Of a stretch of DNA of 64,000 nucleotides, positions 50,730-59,657 are shown in pieces. A program made the translations under genes and the position numbers. Position 1 is the stretch's first letter; every line of letters begins with the position of its first letter. A model generated the notes under the pieces. That model ran no database searches, had not been told where the DNA came from, and was given only the letters and a program-made list of their open reading frames with translations. Source of the DNA: Xanthomonas nasturtii (GTDB lineage Bacteria; Pseudomonadota; Gammaproteobacteria; Xanthomonadales; Xanthomonadaceae); NCBI RefSeq assembly GCF_001660815.1, contig NZ_LYMI01000021.1:1-64000 (forward strand), read 5' to 3'.

Positions 50730-52047
50730 GATGCCGCTGCTGGAGACGGCGCTCGAGCGCGAATTAGCCGCGCTCGCGTTCGGCCGCCGCTACGGCAAGG
50801 TGGTCGAAGTAATCGGCACCATGCTCAAGGTGGCCGGTGTACAGGTCAGCCTGGGCGAGGTGTGCGAGTTGCGCCAGCGCGATGGCAGCCTGTTGCAGCG
50901 CGCCGAGGTGGTGGGGTTCAGTCGCAATCTCGCCTTGCTGGCGCCGTTCGGCGAGCTGGTCGGGTTATCGCGCGAGACACGTGTGATCGGATTGGGGCGG
51001 CCACTGGCGGTGCCGGTCGGATCGGCGCTGCTGGGACGCGTGCTCGATGGCCTGGGCGAGCCTGCGGACGGGCAGGGACCGGTTGCCTGCGATACCTGGG
51101 TACGGATCCAGGCGCAGGCGCCCGACCCGATGCGCCGGCAGTTGATCGAACACCCCATGCCGACCGGCGTGCGGATCGTCGATGGCTTGATGACGCTGGG
51201 CGAAGGCCAGCGCATGGGCATCTTTGCTGCAGCCGGCGTAGGCAAGAGCACCTTGATGGGCATGTTCGCGCGCGGCACGCAATGCGATGTCAATGTGATC
51301 GTGCTGATCGGCGAGCGCGGGCGCGAAGTGCGCGAGTTCATCGAGATGATTCTTGGCGAAGAGGGCCTGGCACGCAGCGTGGTGGTGTGTGCGACCTCCG
51401 ATCGCTCCTCCATCGAGCGCGCCAAGGCCGCCTACGTCGGCACCGCCATCGCCGAGTACTTTCGTGATCAGGGCATGCGCGTTCTGCTGATGATGGACTC
51501 GCTGACCCGCTTTGCCCGCGCGCAGCGCGAGATCGGTCTGGCCGCCGGTGAGCCGCCGACGCGTCGCGGCTTTCCACCGTCGGTGTTCGCCGAGTTGCCG
51601 CGCCTGCTTGAACGTGCCGGCATGGGCGAGAGCGGCTCGATCACCGCGTTCTACACCGTGCTGGCCGAAGACGACACCGGCAGCGATCCCATCGCCGAAG
51701 AAGTGCGCGGTATCCTGGATGGGCATCTGATTCTCTCGCGCGAGATCGCTGCCAAGAACCAGTACCCGGCCATCGACGTGCTGGGCAGCCTGAGCCGGGT
51801 GATGAGCCAGATCGTGTCCGCACAGCAATGCCAGGACGCCGGCCAGTTGCGGCGCCTGCTGGCCAAGTACAACGATGTGGAGACCCTGCTGCAGGTCGGC
51901 GAATACCGCCAGGGCAGCGATACAGTCGCCGACGAAGCAATCGCCAGGATCGATGCAATTCGCGATTTCCTCAGCCAGCCCACCGATGAGCTCAGTGACT
52001 ATGAAGCCACGTTGGAGCAGCTTGCAAACGTGATCGACGATGCGTGA
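50719..52047 (+). CDS. hrcN: T3S ATPase HrcN (HrpB6)
   Basis: A 442-residue FliI/SctN ATPase, homologous to F1-beta. It unfolds cargo and releases chaperones at the base of the apparatus. The Walker A loop [12 protein letters not shown] lies near residues 170-182, and Walker B is [21 protein letters not shown]. The family box [25 protein letters not shown] is present. The C-terminal helical part binds HpaB-effector complexes in related species. The start [16 protein letters not shown] at 50719 overlaps hrcL by 11 bases. Confidence 0.97.
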   Translation: MLAEMPLLETALERELAALAFGRRYGKVVEVIGTMLKVAGVQVSLGEVCELRQRDGSLLQRAEVVGFSRNLALLAPFGELVGLSRETRVIGLGRPLAVPVGSALLGRVLDGLGEPADGQGPVACDTWVRIQAQAPDPMRRQLIEHPMPTGVRIVDGLMTLGEGQRMGIFAAAGVGKSTLMGMFARGTQCDVNVIVLIGERGREVREFIEMILGEEGLARSVVVCATSDRSSIERAKAAYVGTAIAEYFRDQGMRVLLMMDSLTRFARAQREIGLAAGEPPTRRGFPPSVFAELPRLLERAGMGESGSITAFYTVLAEDDTGSDPIAEEVRGILDGHLILSREIAAKNQYPAIDVLGSLSRVMSQIVSAQQCQDAGQLRRLLAKYNDVETLLQVGEYRQGSDTVADEAIARIDAIRDFLSQPTDELSDYEATLEQLANVIDDA

Positions 52048-52549
52048 GCGTGCGAACACCTGGACAACATTGCAGCAGCTGAAGACGCGCCGCTGCGAGC
52101 GTATGCAGGAGCGCCTGAGCGAGTGCAAGCATGCGCTGGAACAGTGCGAGCGCGAACGCGCCAATTGCAGTCAGGAGGCCGACGCCTGCACCACGCGCCT
52201 GGCCACGTTCGACGCTGCGCTGGTCGATAAGGCCGGTGCGGGTGAGCCGATCGGTATCGACACCATCCTGCAGCACGAGCGCTTCCGCGCAGTGCTGCAA
52301 GAGCGCTGCCACGCAGCCGAACAAGCGCTCGCGACGGCCGGGCAGGCGCTTCAGAGCGCACGCGACGAGCTTGCATCCGTGCAACAGGCAGTGAGCAAGC
52401 TGCAGGCACAGGCGCAGATGTATGCAGAAAAAGCTGCCAGTGCGCGCCGTGCCCGGCAAGCGCACCGCGAAGCGGCAGAGGAAGAAGACGCGATCGAAGC
52501 GCTGGTGGCACTGCGCGCGTATCGTGCCGCACCCGGGGTGGCGCGATGA
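52040..52549 (+). CDS. hrpB7: T3S stalk protein HrpB7 (SctO-like)
   Basis: A 169-residue, almost entirely coiled-coil protein ([96 protein letters not shown]). It sits right after the ATPase gene, the position of YscO/FliJ stalk proteins, which connect the ATPase with the export gate. It overlaps hrcN by 8 bases and hrcT by 4 bases. Confidence 0.93.
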   Translation: MRERANTWTTLQQLKTRRCERMQERLSECKHALEQCERERANCSQEADACTTRLATFDAALVDKAGAGEPIGIDTILQHERFRAVLQERCHAAEQALATAGQALQSARDELASVQQAVSKLQAQAQMYAEKAASARRARQAHREAAEEEDAIEALVALRAYRAAPGVAR

Positions 52550-53376
52550 ACGACACCGCCAACGCGTTGCTGGCGCTTTCATCGCAGGGTCTGTCGCTGG
52601 TGACGTTGCTGGCGCTGTGCGGGGTGCGTGTGTTCGTGATGTTTTCCGTGCTGCCGGCAACCGCGCAGGACAGCCTTCCCGGTATGGCGCGCAACGGCGT
52701 GATCTATGTGCTGAGCTCGTTCATCGCGTATGGGCAACCGGCTGACGCGCTGGCGAGGATCCAGGCGTCCGGCCTGGTGGGGGTGGTTTTCAAGGAAGCC
52801 TTCATTGGCCTGCTGATTGGCTTTGCTGCATCGACAGTGTTTTGGATCGCCGAGAGCGTGGGCCTGCTGATCGACGATCTGTCCGGTTATAACAATGTAC
52901 AGATGACCAATCCGCTCAGCGGGCAGCAGAGCACGCCGGTCTCCACGGTGTTGATGCAGCTGGCGATCGTATCGTTCTACGCGCTGGGCGGCATGTTGAT
53001 GCTGCTCGGCGCGTTGTTCGAATCGTTTCGCTGGTGGCCACTGAGCCAGCTCTCGCCGGACATCGGGGCGGTTGCCGAGTCGTTCGTTATCCAGCAGACC
53101 GACGGCATGATGGCGGCAATCGTCAAGCTGTCCGCGCCGGTGATGTTGGTGCTGGTGCTGGTGGATCTGGCCATCGGCTTTGTGGCGCGCGCCGCCGACA
53201 AGCTGGAACCTTCAAATCTGAGTCAGCCGATCCGTGGGGTGCTGGCGTTGCTACTGCTCGCCTTGCTGACCAGCGTGTTCATCGCGCAATTCGGTGAAGC
53301 ACTCGGGTTCCTGCATTTCCAGCAGCAGCTGCACGATGCCGCGACCATGAGCGGAAAGGGAGGCGTATCGCACTGA
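52546..53376 (+). CDS. hrcT: Export apparatus protein HrcT (HrpB8)
   Basis: A 276-residue FliR/SctT-family protein with about six membrane helices (LSLVTLLALCGVRVFVMFSVLPA, VVFKEAFIGLLIGFAASTVFWIAESVGLLIDD, TVLMQLAIVSFYALGGMLMLLGALFESF, VMLVLVLVDLAIGFVARAAD, GVLALLLLALLTSVFIAQF). The motif DNLSGYNNVQMTNPLSGQQSTPVS-like region between helices is conserved. It closes the export gate with HrcR and HrcS and is the last gene of the hrpB operon. Confidence 0.96.
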   Translation: MNDTANALLALSSQGLSLVTLLALCGVRVFVMFSVLPATAQDSLPGMARNGVIYVLSSFIAYGQPADALARIQASGLVGVVFKEAFIGLLIGFAASTVFWIAESVGLLIDDLSGYNNVQMTNPLSGQQSTPVSTVLMQLAIVSFYALGGMLMLLGALFESFRWWPLSQLSPDIGAVAESFVIQQTDGMMAAIVKLSAPVMLVLVLVDLAIGFVARAADKLEPSNLSQPIRGVLALLLLALLTSVFIAQFGEALGFLHFQQQLHDAATMSGKGGVSH

Positions 53377-53554
53377 TCTTTGTTGAGACATTCCCAGCCG
53401 CGCGCTGCCTACACTGAGCGCACGACCGCTGGATGTACGGCCGACGCCTTGGTGCGCGGCTCGGCGGCATCCGGCACGCAATCCTTCGGCCGGCGCCTGC
53501 ATGCCAAGCGCTGCGGCTATCAACTTCTTTCACTTGCCTCGCAGAGGGAACGCC

Positions 53555-55381
53555 ATGGCATATGCCTCTAGTCCAGTTCACCGCCACCGCCGCGCACCGT
53601 TGGCCGCTGCACTGCTGCTCGGCCTGTTGCCGCTGCTGCCGCCGCATGCCAATGCCGCGCAGGTGCCGTGGCATTCGCGCACCTTCAAATACGTTGCCGA
53701 CCACAAGGATCTCAAGGAGGTGCTGCGCGACCTGTCCGCCAGTCAATCCGTCACCACCTGGATATCACCGGAAGTGACCGGCACGCTCAGCGGCAAGTTC
53801 GAAGCCAGCCCGCAGAAATTCCTCGACGATTTGTCTGCCACATTCGGCTTCGTCTGGTACTACGACGGTGCCGTGCTCAGAATCTGGGGCGCCAACGAAA
53901 CCAAGAATGCGACCTTGAATCTGGGCGCCGCATCGACGAGTGCGCTGCGCGATGCGCTTGCGCGCATGCGGCTGGACGATCCGCGCTTTCCGGTCCGTTA
54001 CGACGAGGCGGCGCACGTGGCGGTGGTGTCCGGCCCGCCGGGGTATGTGGATACCGTCACCGCGATCGCCAAACAGGTCGAGCAGGGCGCACGCCAACGC
54101 GATGCCACCGAAGTGCAGGTGTTTCAGCTGCATTATGCGCAGGCGGCCGATCACAGCACCCGTATCGGTGGGCAGGACGTCCAGGTCCCGGGCATGGCCA
54201 GCTTGTTGCGTAGCATGTACGGCGTGCGTGGCGCGCCCGCAGCAGCGCGGCCCGGGCCGGGCGCCAATTTCGGGCGGGTGCAACCGATCGGCGGTGGCTC
54301 GTCCAATACTTTCGGCAATGGCGGTCAGGGCCAGAACGGTGGTGGCAGCAACACCGGCATTCTCGGATTGCCTGCGTCGTGGTTCGGTGGCGGATCGTCG
54401 TCCGATCGGGTGCCGGTCAGTCCGCCGTTGCCGGGCAGTGGCAATGGCGCCAATGCGCCGGCCAGCGTGTGGCCGGAGATGAGCCAGGCCCGCCGCGATA
54501 CGCCGCTGTCGGTGGACGCCGGCAGCGGTGGCGAGCTGGCCTCCGACGCGCCGGTGATCGAAGCCGACCCGCGCACCAACGCAATTCTCATTCGCGACCG
54601 CCCGGAGCGGATGGCCGCCTATGGCACGTTGATCCAGCAGCTCGACAACCGCCCCAAGCTGCTGCAGATCGATGCCACCATCATCGAGATCCGCGACGGT
54701 GCCATGCAGGATCTTGGTGTCGACTGGCGGTTTCACAGCCGGCGCGTGGATGTGCAGACCGGCGACGGGCGTGGCGGCCAGCTTGGCTACGATGGCAGCT
54801 TGAGCGGGGCCGCAGCGGCAGGTGCAACAGCTCCATTGGGTGGCACGCTGACGGCGGTTCTGGGGGATGCGGGGCGTTACCTGATGACACGCGTCTCGGC
54901 GCTCGAGCAGACCGACAAGGCCAAGATCGTGTCTACCCCGCAGGTGGCGACGCTGGACAATGTGGAAGCGGTGATGGATCACAAGCAGCAGGCATTCGTG
55001 CGGGTCAGCGGTTATGCATCCGCAGACCTCTACAACCTGTCTGCGGGCGTGTCGCTACGCGTCCTGCCGAGTGTGGTGCCGGGGTCGCCCAATGGGCAGA
55101 TGCGCCTGGATGTGCGTATCGAAGACGGGCAGCTGGGCACCGATACCGTCGATGGCATTCCCGTCATCACCTCCAGCGAGATCACCACCCAGGCATTCGT
55201 CAACGAAGGCCAGAGCCTGCTGATCGCCGGGTATGCCTCCGATACCGATCAGACCGCTCTGAACAAGGTTCCCGGACTCTCCAAGATCCCGCTGGTCGGT
55301 AACCTGTTCAAGCATCGCCAGAAGAGCGGGCAGCGTTTGCAGCGCTTGTTCTTGCTGACCCCGCATATCGTCTCGCCCTGA
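53555..55381 (+). CDS. hrcC: Outer-membrane secretin HrcC (HrpA)
   Basis: A 608-residue secretin that forms the outer-membrane pore of the apparatus. A signal peptide of about 36 residues (LAAALLLGLLPLLPPHANAAQ) precedes N-terminal N0/N1 domains (HKDLKEVLRDLSASQSVTTWISPEVTGTLSGKF) and a second ring domain. A Gly/Asn/Ser-rich stretch (residues ~230-310) follows, then the secretin core (IDATIIEIRDGAMQDLGVDWRF, VSTPQVATLDNVEAVMD, EITTQAFVNEGQSLLIAGYASDTDQ, VPGLSKIPLVGNLFKH). The ATG at 53555 has GAGGGAA close by; the frame begins at 53501. No PIP box lies in the 178 bases before it. Confidence 0.96.
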   Translation: MAYASSPVHRHRRAPLAAALLLGLLPLLPPHANAAQVPWHSRTFKYVADHKDLKEVLRDLSASQSVTTWISPEVTGTLSGKFEASPQKFLDDLSATFGFVWYYDGAVLRIWGANETKNATLNLGAASTSALRDALARMRLDDPRFPVRYDEAAHVAVVSGPPGYVDTVTAIAKQVEQGARQRDATEVQVFQLHYAQAADHSTRIGGQDVQVPGMASLLRSMYGVRGAPAAARPGPGANFGRVQPIGGGSSNTFGNGGQGQNGGGSNTGILGLPASWFGGGSSSDRVPVSPPLPGSGNGANAPASVWPEMSQARRDTPLSVDAGSGGELASDAPVIEADPRTNAILIRDRPERMAAYGTLIQQLDNRPKLLQIDATIIEIRDGAMQDLGVDWRFHSRRVDVQTGDGRGGQLGYDGSLSGAAAAGATAPLGGTLTAVLGDAGRYLMTRVSALEQTDKAKIVSTPQVATLDNVEAVMDHKQQAFVRVSGYASADLYNLSAGVSLRVLPSVVPGSPNGQMRLDVRIEDGQLGTDTVDGIPVITSSEITTQAFVNEGQSLLIAGYASDTDQTALNKVPGLSKIPLVGNLFKHRQKSGQRLQRLFLLTPHIVSP

Positions 55382-55417
55382 GCAACGCTTCGGGGTTGCA
55401 GCCGATGCTGTAACAAC

Positions 55418-55450
55418 ATGCAGGCTGCCGCGTGGCGCGGCAGCCTGCAT
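55418..55450. terminator. Bidirectional terminator hairpin between hrcC and hpa1
   Basis: A perfect 15-bp stem, ATGCAGGCTGCCGCG (55418-55432) with 55436-55450 and a 3-base loop. It lies between the convergent hrcC and hpa1 genes. No clear T run flanks it. Confidence 0.75.
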
Positions 55451-55460
55451 GCATTGCCAA

Positions 55461-55841
55461 TCAGGCTTGGCCGGTGATGCTCGACAGGTTGGCGTTGAAA
55501 CCGCCACCGAAACTGTTGCTGCCCAGGCTGCTGTTAACCGAACCGCCACCGCCCTGGTTCTGCATCAGCTGCATCACGATCTGCATCAGCATCTGCGTCA
55601 ACGGACTCAGACCGTCCTGCTGACCGTTCTGCGGCTGTTCGTCTCCGCAGTCCTGATTGGCATCGCTGCCCTGGCTCTGCTGGAGCATCATCATGATGAA
55701 CATGGCGAGCAACTGATCCAGCTGTTGCTCGGAGTCAGCCGAAGGCGAGCGCTGACTCGAATTATGGGATTGCTGGGGCCCGATGCCCATCGTCTGAAAA
55801 TTACTGAAATTCGAGAAGTTGTTTCCGATAGATGAGTCCAT
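55461..55841 (-). CDS. hpa1: Harpin Hpa1 (XopA)
   Basis: A 126-residue heat-stable, Gln/Gly/Met-rich harpin secreted by T3S that promotes translocation and triggers plant responses. Two amphipathic helical segments are visible (DSEQQLDQLLAMFIMMMLQQSQ and LSPLTQMLMQIVMQLMQNQ), then a Gly/Ser/Asn-rich C-terminus (GGGGSVNSSLGSNSFGGGFNANLSS). A single Cys occurs in the middle (QDCGDEQ), as in many Xanthomonas Hpa1. It has its own perfect PIP box and an untranslated leader of about 95-100 bases, a pattern of strong expression. Confidence 0.96.
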   Translation of the reverse strand: MDSSIGNNFSNFSNFQTMGIGPQQSHNSSQRSPSADSEQQLDQLLAMFIMMMLQQSQGSDANQDCGDEQPQNGQQDGLSPLTQMLMQIVMQLMQNQGGGGSVNSSLGSNSFGGGFNANLSSITGQA

Positions 55842-55940
55842 GTTGATTCCGTCTCATGTGGGTGAACTGGATACACCGCCGATTGCCGGAAAGCTGCTTC
55901 GGCAAGATCGTAATGGGAGCCCTGTGCTGCCCCCGACGGC

Positions 55941-56002
55941 AAGGTAGAAGAGGCAACCGCGAGACATCTGCAAGGACGCGAAAGCGCGCTTTTGCTTGCG
56001 AA
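55941..56002 (-). promoter_or_regulatory. PIP box and -10 for hpa1
   Basis: On the minus strand TTCGC (56002-55998), 15 bases, TTCGC (55982-55978). TACCTT (55946-55941) follows after 31 bases. Confidence 0.92.
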
Positions 56003-56069
56003 CCTGGCTGCCGAAAAATGCCAGAAATACAGAAGAGAACAGCTGCGTTACAACGATGCGTGCTGCGAT

Positions 56070-56131
56070 TTCGTTTATGCCATAGGCGCTTCGTCCAGCA
56101 TGGGCGTGCGTGTGCACAGCGCTGTTATGGT
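56070..56131 (+). promoter_or_regulatory. PIP box and -10 for hpa2
   Basis: TTCGT (56070-56074), exactly 15 bases, TTCGT (56090-56094). TATGGT (56126-56131) follows after 31 bases. Both half sites have T in the last position, so this is a variant site. It is divergent from the hpa1 site across 67 bases. Confidence 0.82.
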
Positions 56132-56308
56132 ATTGCGATAGGGCGGAGCGACGGATCAACCTGGGGTGCGTATCCACTTCGCTGGGTTGCTGGAATCAAC
56201 GACGATCAGGTGGCAGACATGACAGATACCGATACGCCGACCACGTGTCCGTCCGTGCACGGCACGCGTGTTCGGCGTCCAAAGCATTGGGCCATGTTCT
56301 CCAGGAAC

Positions 56309-56791
56309 ATGCGCGTGGGCAAACGATGGTGCGCGCACCAGCCCCGGCATGTTGCCGCGCCTCGGGGACGCGTGTTGATTGCAGCGGCGTTGCTATGCGC
56401 CGCGCCGCTCGCACGCGCAGACTGTTTTGAAGAAGCCGCCAGTTATCAACATGTCAATCCCTGGGTGCTGCGCGCCATTGCGTGGCAGGAATCGCGTGGC
56501 CGTGCCGATGCGATCCATCGCAACAACAACGGTACTATCGATTATGGAAGGATGCAGATCAATTCGATCCACCTACGGCGCCTCTCCAGTTACGGTATCT
56601 CCAGAGACGCGTTGATGCATCCTTGCGTCAGCGTGTATGTGGCCGCTTGGCGGCTGCGCGAGATGACCAATAAATACGGAAATACCTGGGCCGCTGTGGG
56701 CGCCTATCATTCCGAAACGCCCGCGGAGCGCGATAAATACGCGCACGCCATTCATGCGATTCTGATCAGGCGCGGTGTGGTTGTCGAATGA
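56309..56791 (+). CDS. hpa2: T3S-associated lytic transglycosylase Hpa2
   Basis: A 160-residue secreted enzyme of the SLT (goose-lysozyme-like) fold. A signal peptide (residues ~17-33, VLIAAALLCAAPLARA) is followed by DCFEEAASYQHVNPWVLRAIAWQESRGRAD, where the Glu of QES is the catalytic acid. The family boxes NNGTIDYGRMQINSIHL and CVSVYVAAWRLREM follow. It should cut peptidoglycan so that the secretion apparatus can pass. ATG 56309 (MRVGKRW) is preferred by comparison with Hpa2 proteins. ATG 56294 and ATG 56219 are also in frame and lie downstream of the PIP promoter, so an N-terminal extension is possible. Confidence 0.9.
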   Translation: MRVGKRWCAHQPRHVAAPRGRVLIAAALLCAAPLARADCFEEAASYQHVNPWVLRAIAWQESRGRADAIHRNNNGTIDYGRMQINSIHLRRLSSYGISRDALMHPCVSVYVAAWRLREMTNKYGNTWAAVGAYHSETPAERDKYAHAIHAILIRRGVVVE

Positions 56792-56875
56792 CGCTGTCGC
56801 GACCGCAGTAGAGCGTGTAGTGGAGTACATCGCCGCGCCCACCGGGTGGCGAGCGCGGCGGTTTGAGCGCTGTGC

Positions 56876-58435
56876 CTATTCAGGCTGCGCGCGAGATGCT
56901 TCAGCGCCGCGAACTGCCGCCTCGGCCTGCCAGGTGGCACCGATGGTCTTGTATTGCGTGCCGGCGACCACGCCGCTTACCGTATTGGCGAGCAATCCGC
57001 TGCGTGCAGGCGACAACCCGACCCAGGCGCCAATCATGCTGATGGCGGTACCGAGCGCGATATTGGAGTTGATGGCGGCCGTGCGTGCGACCGAGTGATC
57101 CATTACCCGCTCGTAATCCTCGCGCTTGGCTTTCCACGCTGGTTCCCAGATTTGCCTGGTCCCGGCTTCGTCGGCTTCGTGCTGGGTGACGTTGATCCAG
57201 TCCAGCGTTTCCAGGCCGACGTTCAAGGCGGCGTTCACTGCCGATTGACGAAAGATGACGCTGGTTGCTTCGCCTTTGGTGAAAGGCGAGTTCAGCCCTG
57301 CCCAGCGCTGCTTGGCCGCTGCAACGTCCGGCGATGCCAGCTCGTTCGATGCCAGGTTGGTCAGCACGTTGGCCATGCCGTAGAACCTGCCGGCGCTGGT
57401 GATGTGCGGATCGCTGATTCCGCCATTAGTGGGTCCGGCCATTCCCACCATCTTGAAAGTCGCCTGGATGGTGTCGCGCGCTGCGGCATAAGCGGCGATC
57501 TTCAGATCGCTGGCCAGCAGCCTGGCCGCCATCTCCGGTTGGCCGGATGCTTTGCCGGCCGCACCCACGGCGATGTTGCTCAGGATGCCGCCCAGCGCAA
57601 GCCGGGTGACCAGATCCGAGTAATGTTGCTGCTCGGCTTTCTTGTCGTTGCGTTCGTCTTCGGACAAGGCATCCCATTGTTCGAGACTGAGATTGTGGAA
57701 GCCTTGCGCTGCTGCGTCTGAGTTGCGTTTCTCGCGGTTGCTTCGCAGCGTATGCAGCGCCATCTGCAGCGTGCCCGACACAGCCTGCAGGGCGACGACC
57801 GCTTCGGGCGGGAGCTGGCGAAGAGCGGCAAACAATCCCTCGCCCAGCAACTCGCGCGCGAAGGTGGTCGGCCCCACTGAAGTGGACTGGTGCACCAGGT
57901 GCCCCAGCGCAGCGCCCAGGTATTGCTTGTCAAAACTGATCGGTAGTGCGCCGCGCGCTGCAGCCATCACCGCGGTGGCGGTCGGTCCAAGGACGGTGCG
58001 CACGCCATGCGCTGCGCCGGTTCGGATCGATGCAGCCAGTGCACCCAAACGCTCGGTGCGTGTCGTTGCGGTGGTAGTTGCAGATGTGTGCACTGGCGGA
58101 TATGGAGGCGCAGAGTATTGTTGCGGAATGGAAGAAGGTCCTGCCGACGAAAAGGACTCGTCGGTCTTGAAGAAGTGCTCGCTGCTGCTCTCGTTGGCAT
58201 GCAGCAGCGGGCTCTTACCGGTGTGTTGGGGTCTGTCGGCAGTGTTGCCAGATCCTTCGCTGCGTTCCGAGTCGCTGCGTCGTCCGCAAGGCCTACGAGC
58301 CAGGCCCGACAGTGCAGGGTCCACCGCAGGTGACGGTGTCTCGTTGCGCTGTTGTAGTGGTGGCATTTCGATCACCACCTCTCCACTCGTCGACCGCGTT
58401 GGCTGGGAAGTGCTAGCTGAAGGGATCTTCGTCAC
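56876..58435 (-). CDS. Hydrophobic effector-like protein
   Basis: From a GTG at 58435, with GAGGA about 7 bases before it, 519 residues are encoded; the open frame reaches 58525. The first ~140 residues are polar and rich in Ser, Thr and Pro (MTKIPSASTSQPTRSTSGEVVIEMPPLQQRN), like T3S signals. The rest is Ala-rich helical with hydrophobic stretches (RTVLGPTATAVMAAARGALP, LALGGILSNIAVGAAGKA, NIALGTAISMIGAWVGLSPARSGLLANTVSGVVAG). I do not recognise it surely. The layout recalls membrane-directed effectors such as XopB/HopD or XopF, but this is only a resemblance. Its position beside hpa2 supports a secreted role. No canonical PIP box was found upstream. Confidence 0.6.
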   Translation of the reverse strand: MTKIPSASTSQPTRSTSGEVVIEMPPLQQRNETPSPAVDPALSGLARRPCGRRSDSERSEGSGNTADRPQHTGKSPLLHANESSSEHFFKTDESFSSAGPSSIPQQYSAPPYPPVHTSATTTATTRTERLGALAASIRTGAAHGVRTVLGPTATAVMAAARGALPISFDKQYLGAALGHLVHQSTSVGPTTFARELLGEGLFAALRQLPPEAVVALQAVSGTLQMALHTLRSNREKRNSDAAAQGFHNLSLEQWDALSEDERNDKKAEQQHYSDLVTRLALGGILSNIAVGAAGKASGQPEMAARLLASDLKIAAYAAARDTIQATFKMVGMAGPTNGGISDPHITSAGRFYGMANVLTNLASNELASPDVAAAKQRWAGLNSPFTKGEATSVIFRQSAVNAALNVGLETLDWINVTQHEADEAGTRQIWEPAWKAKREDYERVMDHSVARTAAINSNIALGTAISMIGAWVGLSPARSGLLANTVSGVVAGTQYKTIGATWQAEAAVRGAEASRAQPE

Positions 58436-59278
58436 GGCATGTCCTCGCTGTGGGAGAAATGGCGGCGTTCCGCCGCCTGGGCTTGCGGGGCTGTTGATGT
58501 GTGGCGTTGACGGCCGGCACATCATTCAATGGACGCATAGCAGTGCCAGCCGCGATTGCAGCGCACGGATCGCTGGTGGCAGAGCCTATGCCTCGATCAA
58601 CGTGGGACCACGGTCGACGTGCGGCACGCAGACACCGTCTTGCGTGCCGCCATCAGCGGTTCGGGTAAACACAGTGTGAAATTCTTTGCGTGCAATCGAA
58701 GTGCTCAGGCGGGCCTTCGCATTCATGGCCACCTTGTGAGGCATGCGTCGTCGTCAGTGACTCGAAAATGCCATCAAGCCGGAGATTCGGGGCGCTTCAA
58801 TTGCGAAATGATCATTCCTTAACGGAATAGGAGATTCCGTGTAGCGATGGAGTGTGTCTGCCGTTGGTTGCGTCTTGCCTACCCGACCATACCCTCGTGC
58901 TCGCAGCAGCGATTACCGTGAAGATGCGGCATGGTTGGGATAAGGGCACAGCGCAAGCAGTGAACGCTTCATGGCTGACGCTGCGCGAGCAGGGCATGCC
59001 TGTGGCCTGCTTTGGGTCAACGCAACGAGCAATAGAATTCATCACCGTACAAGTGAGAGCAGTGAGTGATGTTTCTCCGCCACGAAAGCGGACAGAAGAA
59101 AAAGCGAATCCATCTATTGAGCCGCGCTCAGCACGGATCTCAGACTGCTCGCGCTACGCTGGACAAGGCTTATTGCATTTCCCCGATCCGACAGCTTGCG
59201 TGTGCTAGGGATATCATCCAACGGCCTTCCCGCTCTTATTCGAATGTTCTAAATTATTGCTCCCTACTCTAGGCCAAC
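58436..59278. other. Gene-poor stretch between effector-like gene and GST remnant
   Basis: About 840 bases. The longest frame (58852-59208, plus, 118 codons) lacks a ribosome site and a recognisable motif; its middle (WDKGTAQAVNASWLTLREQGMPVACFG) might be a relic. AT-rich patches occur near 58800-58830 and 59205-59280. I see no complete gene, tRNA or insertion sequence. Confidence 0.4.
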
Positions 59279-59563
59279 GGTCCGTTCTTAGGGGGCTCCC
59301 ACATCCGATCCTGCATCCAGGCAATGACACGGGCACGGGCGTCGTCGTCGTCGTGCGGCAGCCTGCTCGAAGATGGGGATATGGTCGAGCTGCTGGATGG
59401 CAATGTGCGCCGGCTCCCTGATCGTACGGCACAGTAGCGGGCGCACCTCCTTAGGTTGGCCCACCTTTCTTCCAGTGCCTAACACGCACAGATGTCACGC
59501 GCCAGCTCCTTGCTATCGGGCGAGCGCTCGAACGCGGTGACAGTGATTGTCGTGGTCGAAAGA
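59279..59563 (-). pseudogene. Glutathione S-transferase remnant
   Basis: Three pieces of a GST N-terminal region can be read in order on the minus strand, in two frames. The first is TITVTAFERSPDSKELARDI, ending C-stop-ALEE, with TAG where the family has the Trp of RWALEEVGQPY. After a frame shift VGQPKEVRPLL and EPAHIAIQQLDHIPIFEQ follow. After a further shift and a loss of about 20 codons ARARVIAWMQDRMWEPP follows, matching the ARARAxxWM..EPP segment of the alpha-helical domain. The rest of the enzyme is missing. The gene is dead by a nonsense codon, frame shifts and deletion. Confidence 0.78.
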
Positions 59564-59657
59564 CGCTCCTGCGATCTGCGTCTTTGGGTGTAGCGCCCAG
59601 ACCGGAAGTGTGGCGGCATGTCGGTAACGCGCCTAGCGCAGCAGCGCTTGACCAGCC

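Noticed and set aside
53377..53554. Search for a PIP box upstream of hrcC
   Set aside because: No pair of TTCGB half sites at a plausible distance was found; hrcC may rely on the hrpB promoter or a weak own promoter.
58852..59208. 118-codon plus-strand frame
   Set aside because: No ribosome site, no recognisable motif and a poor C-terminal composition; kept only as a note in the intergenic entry.
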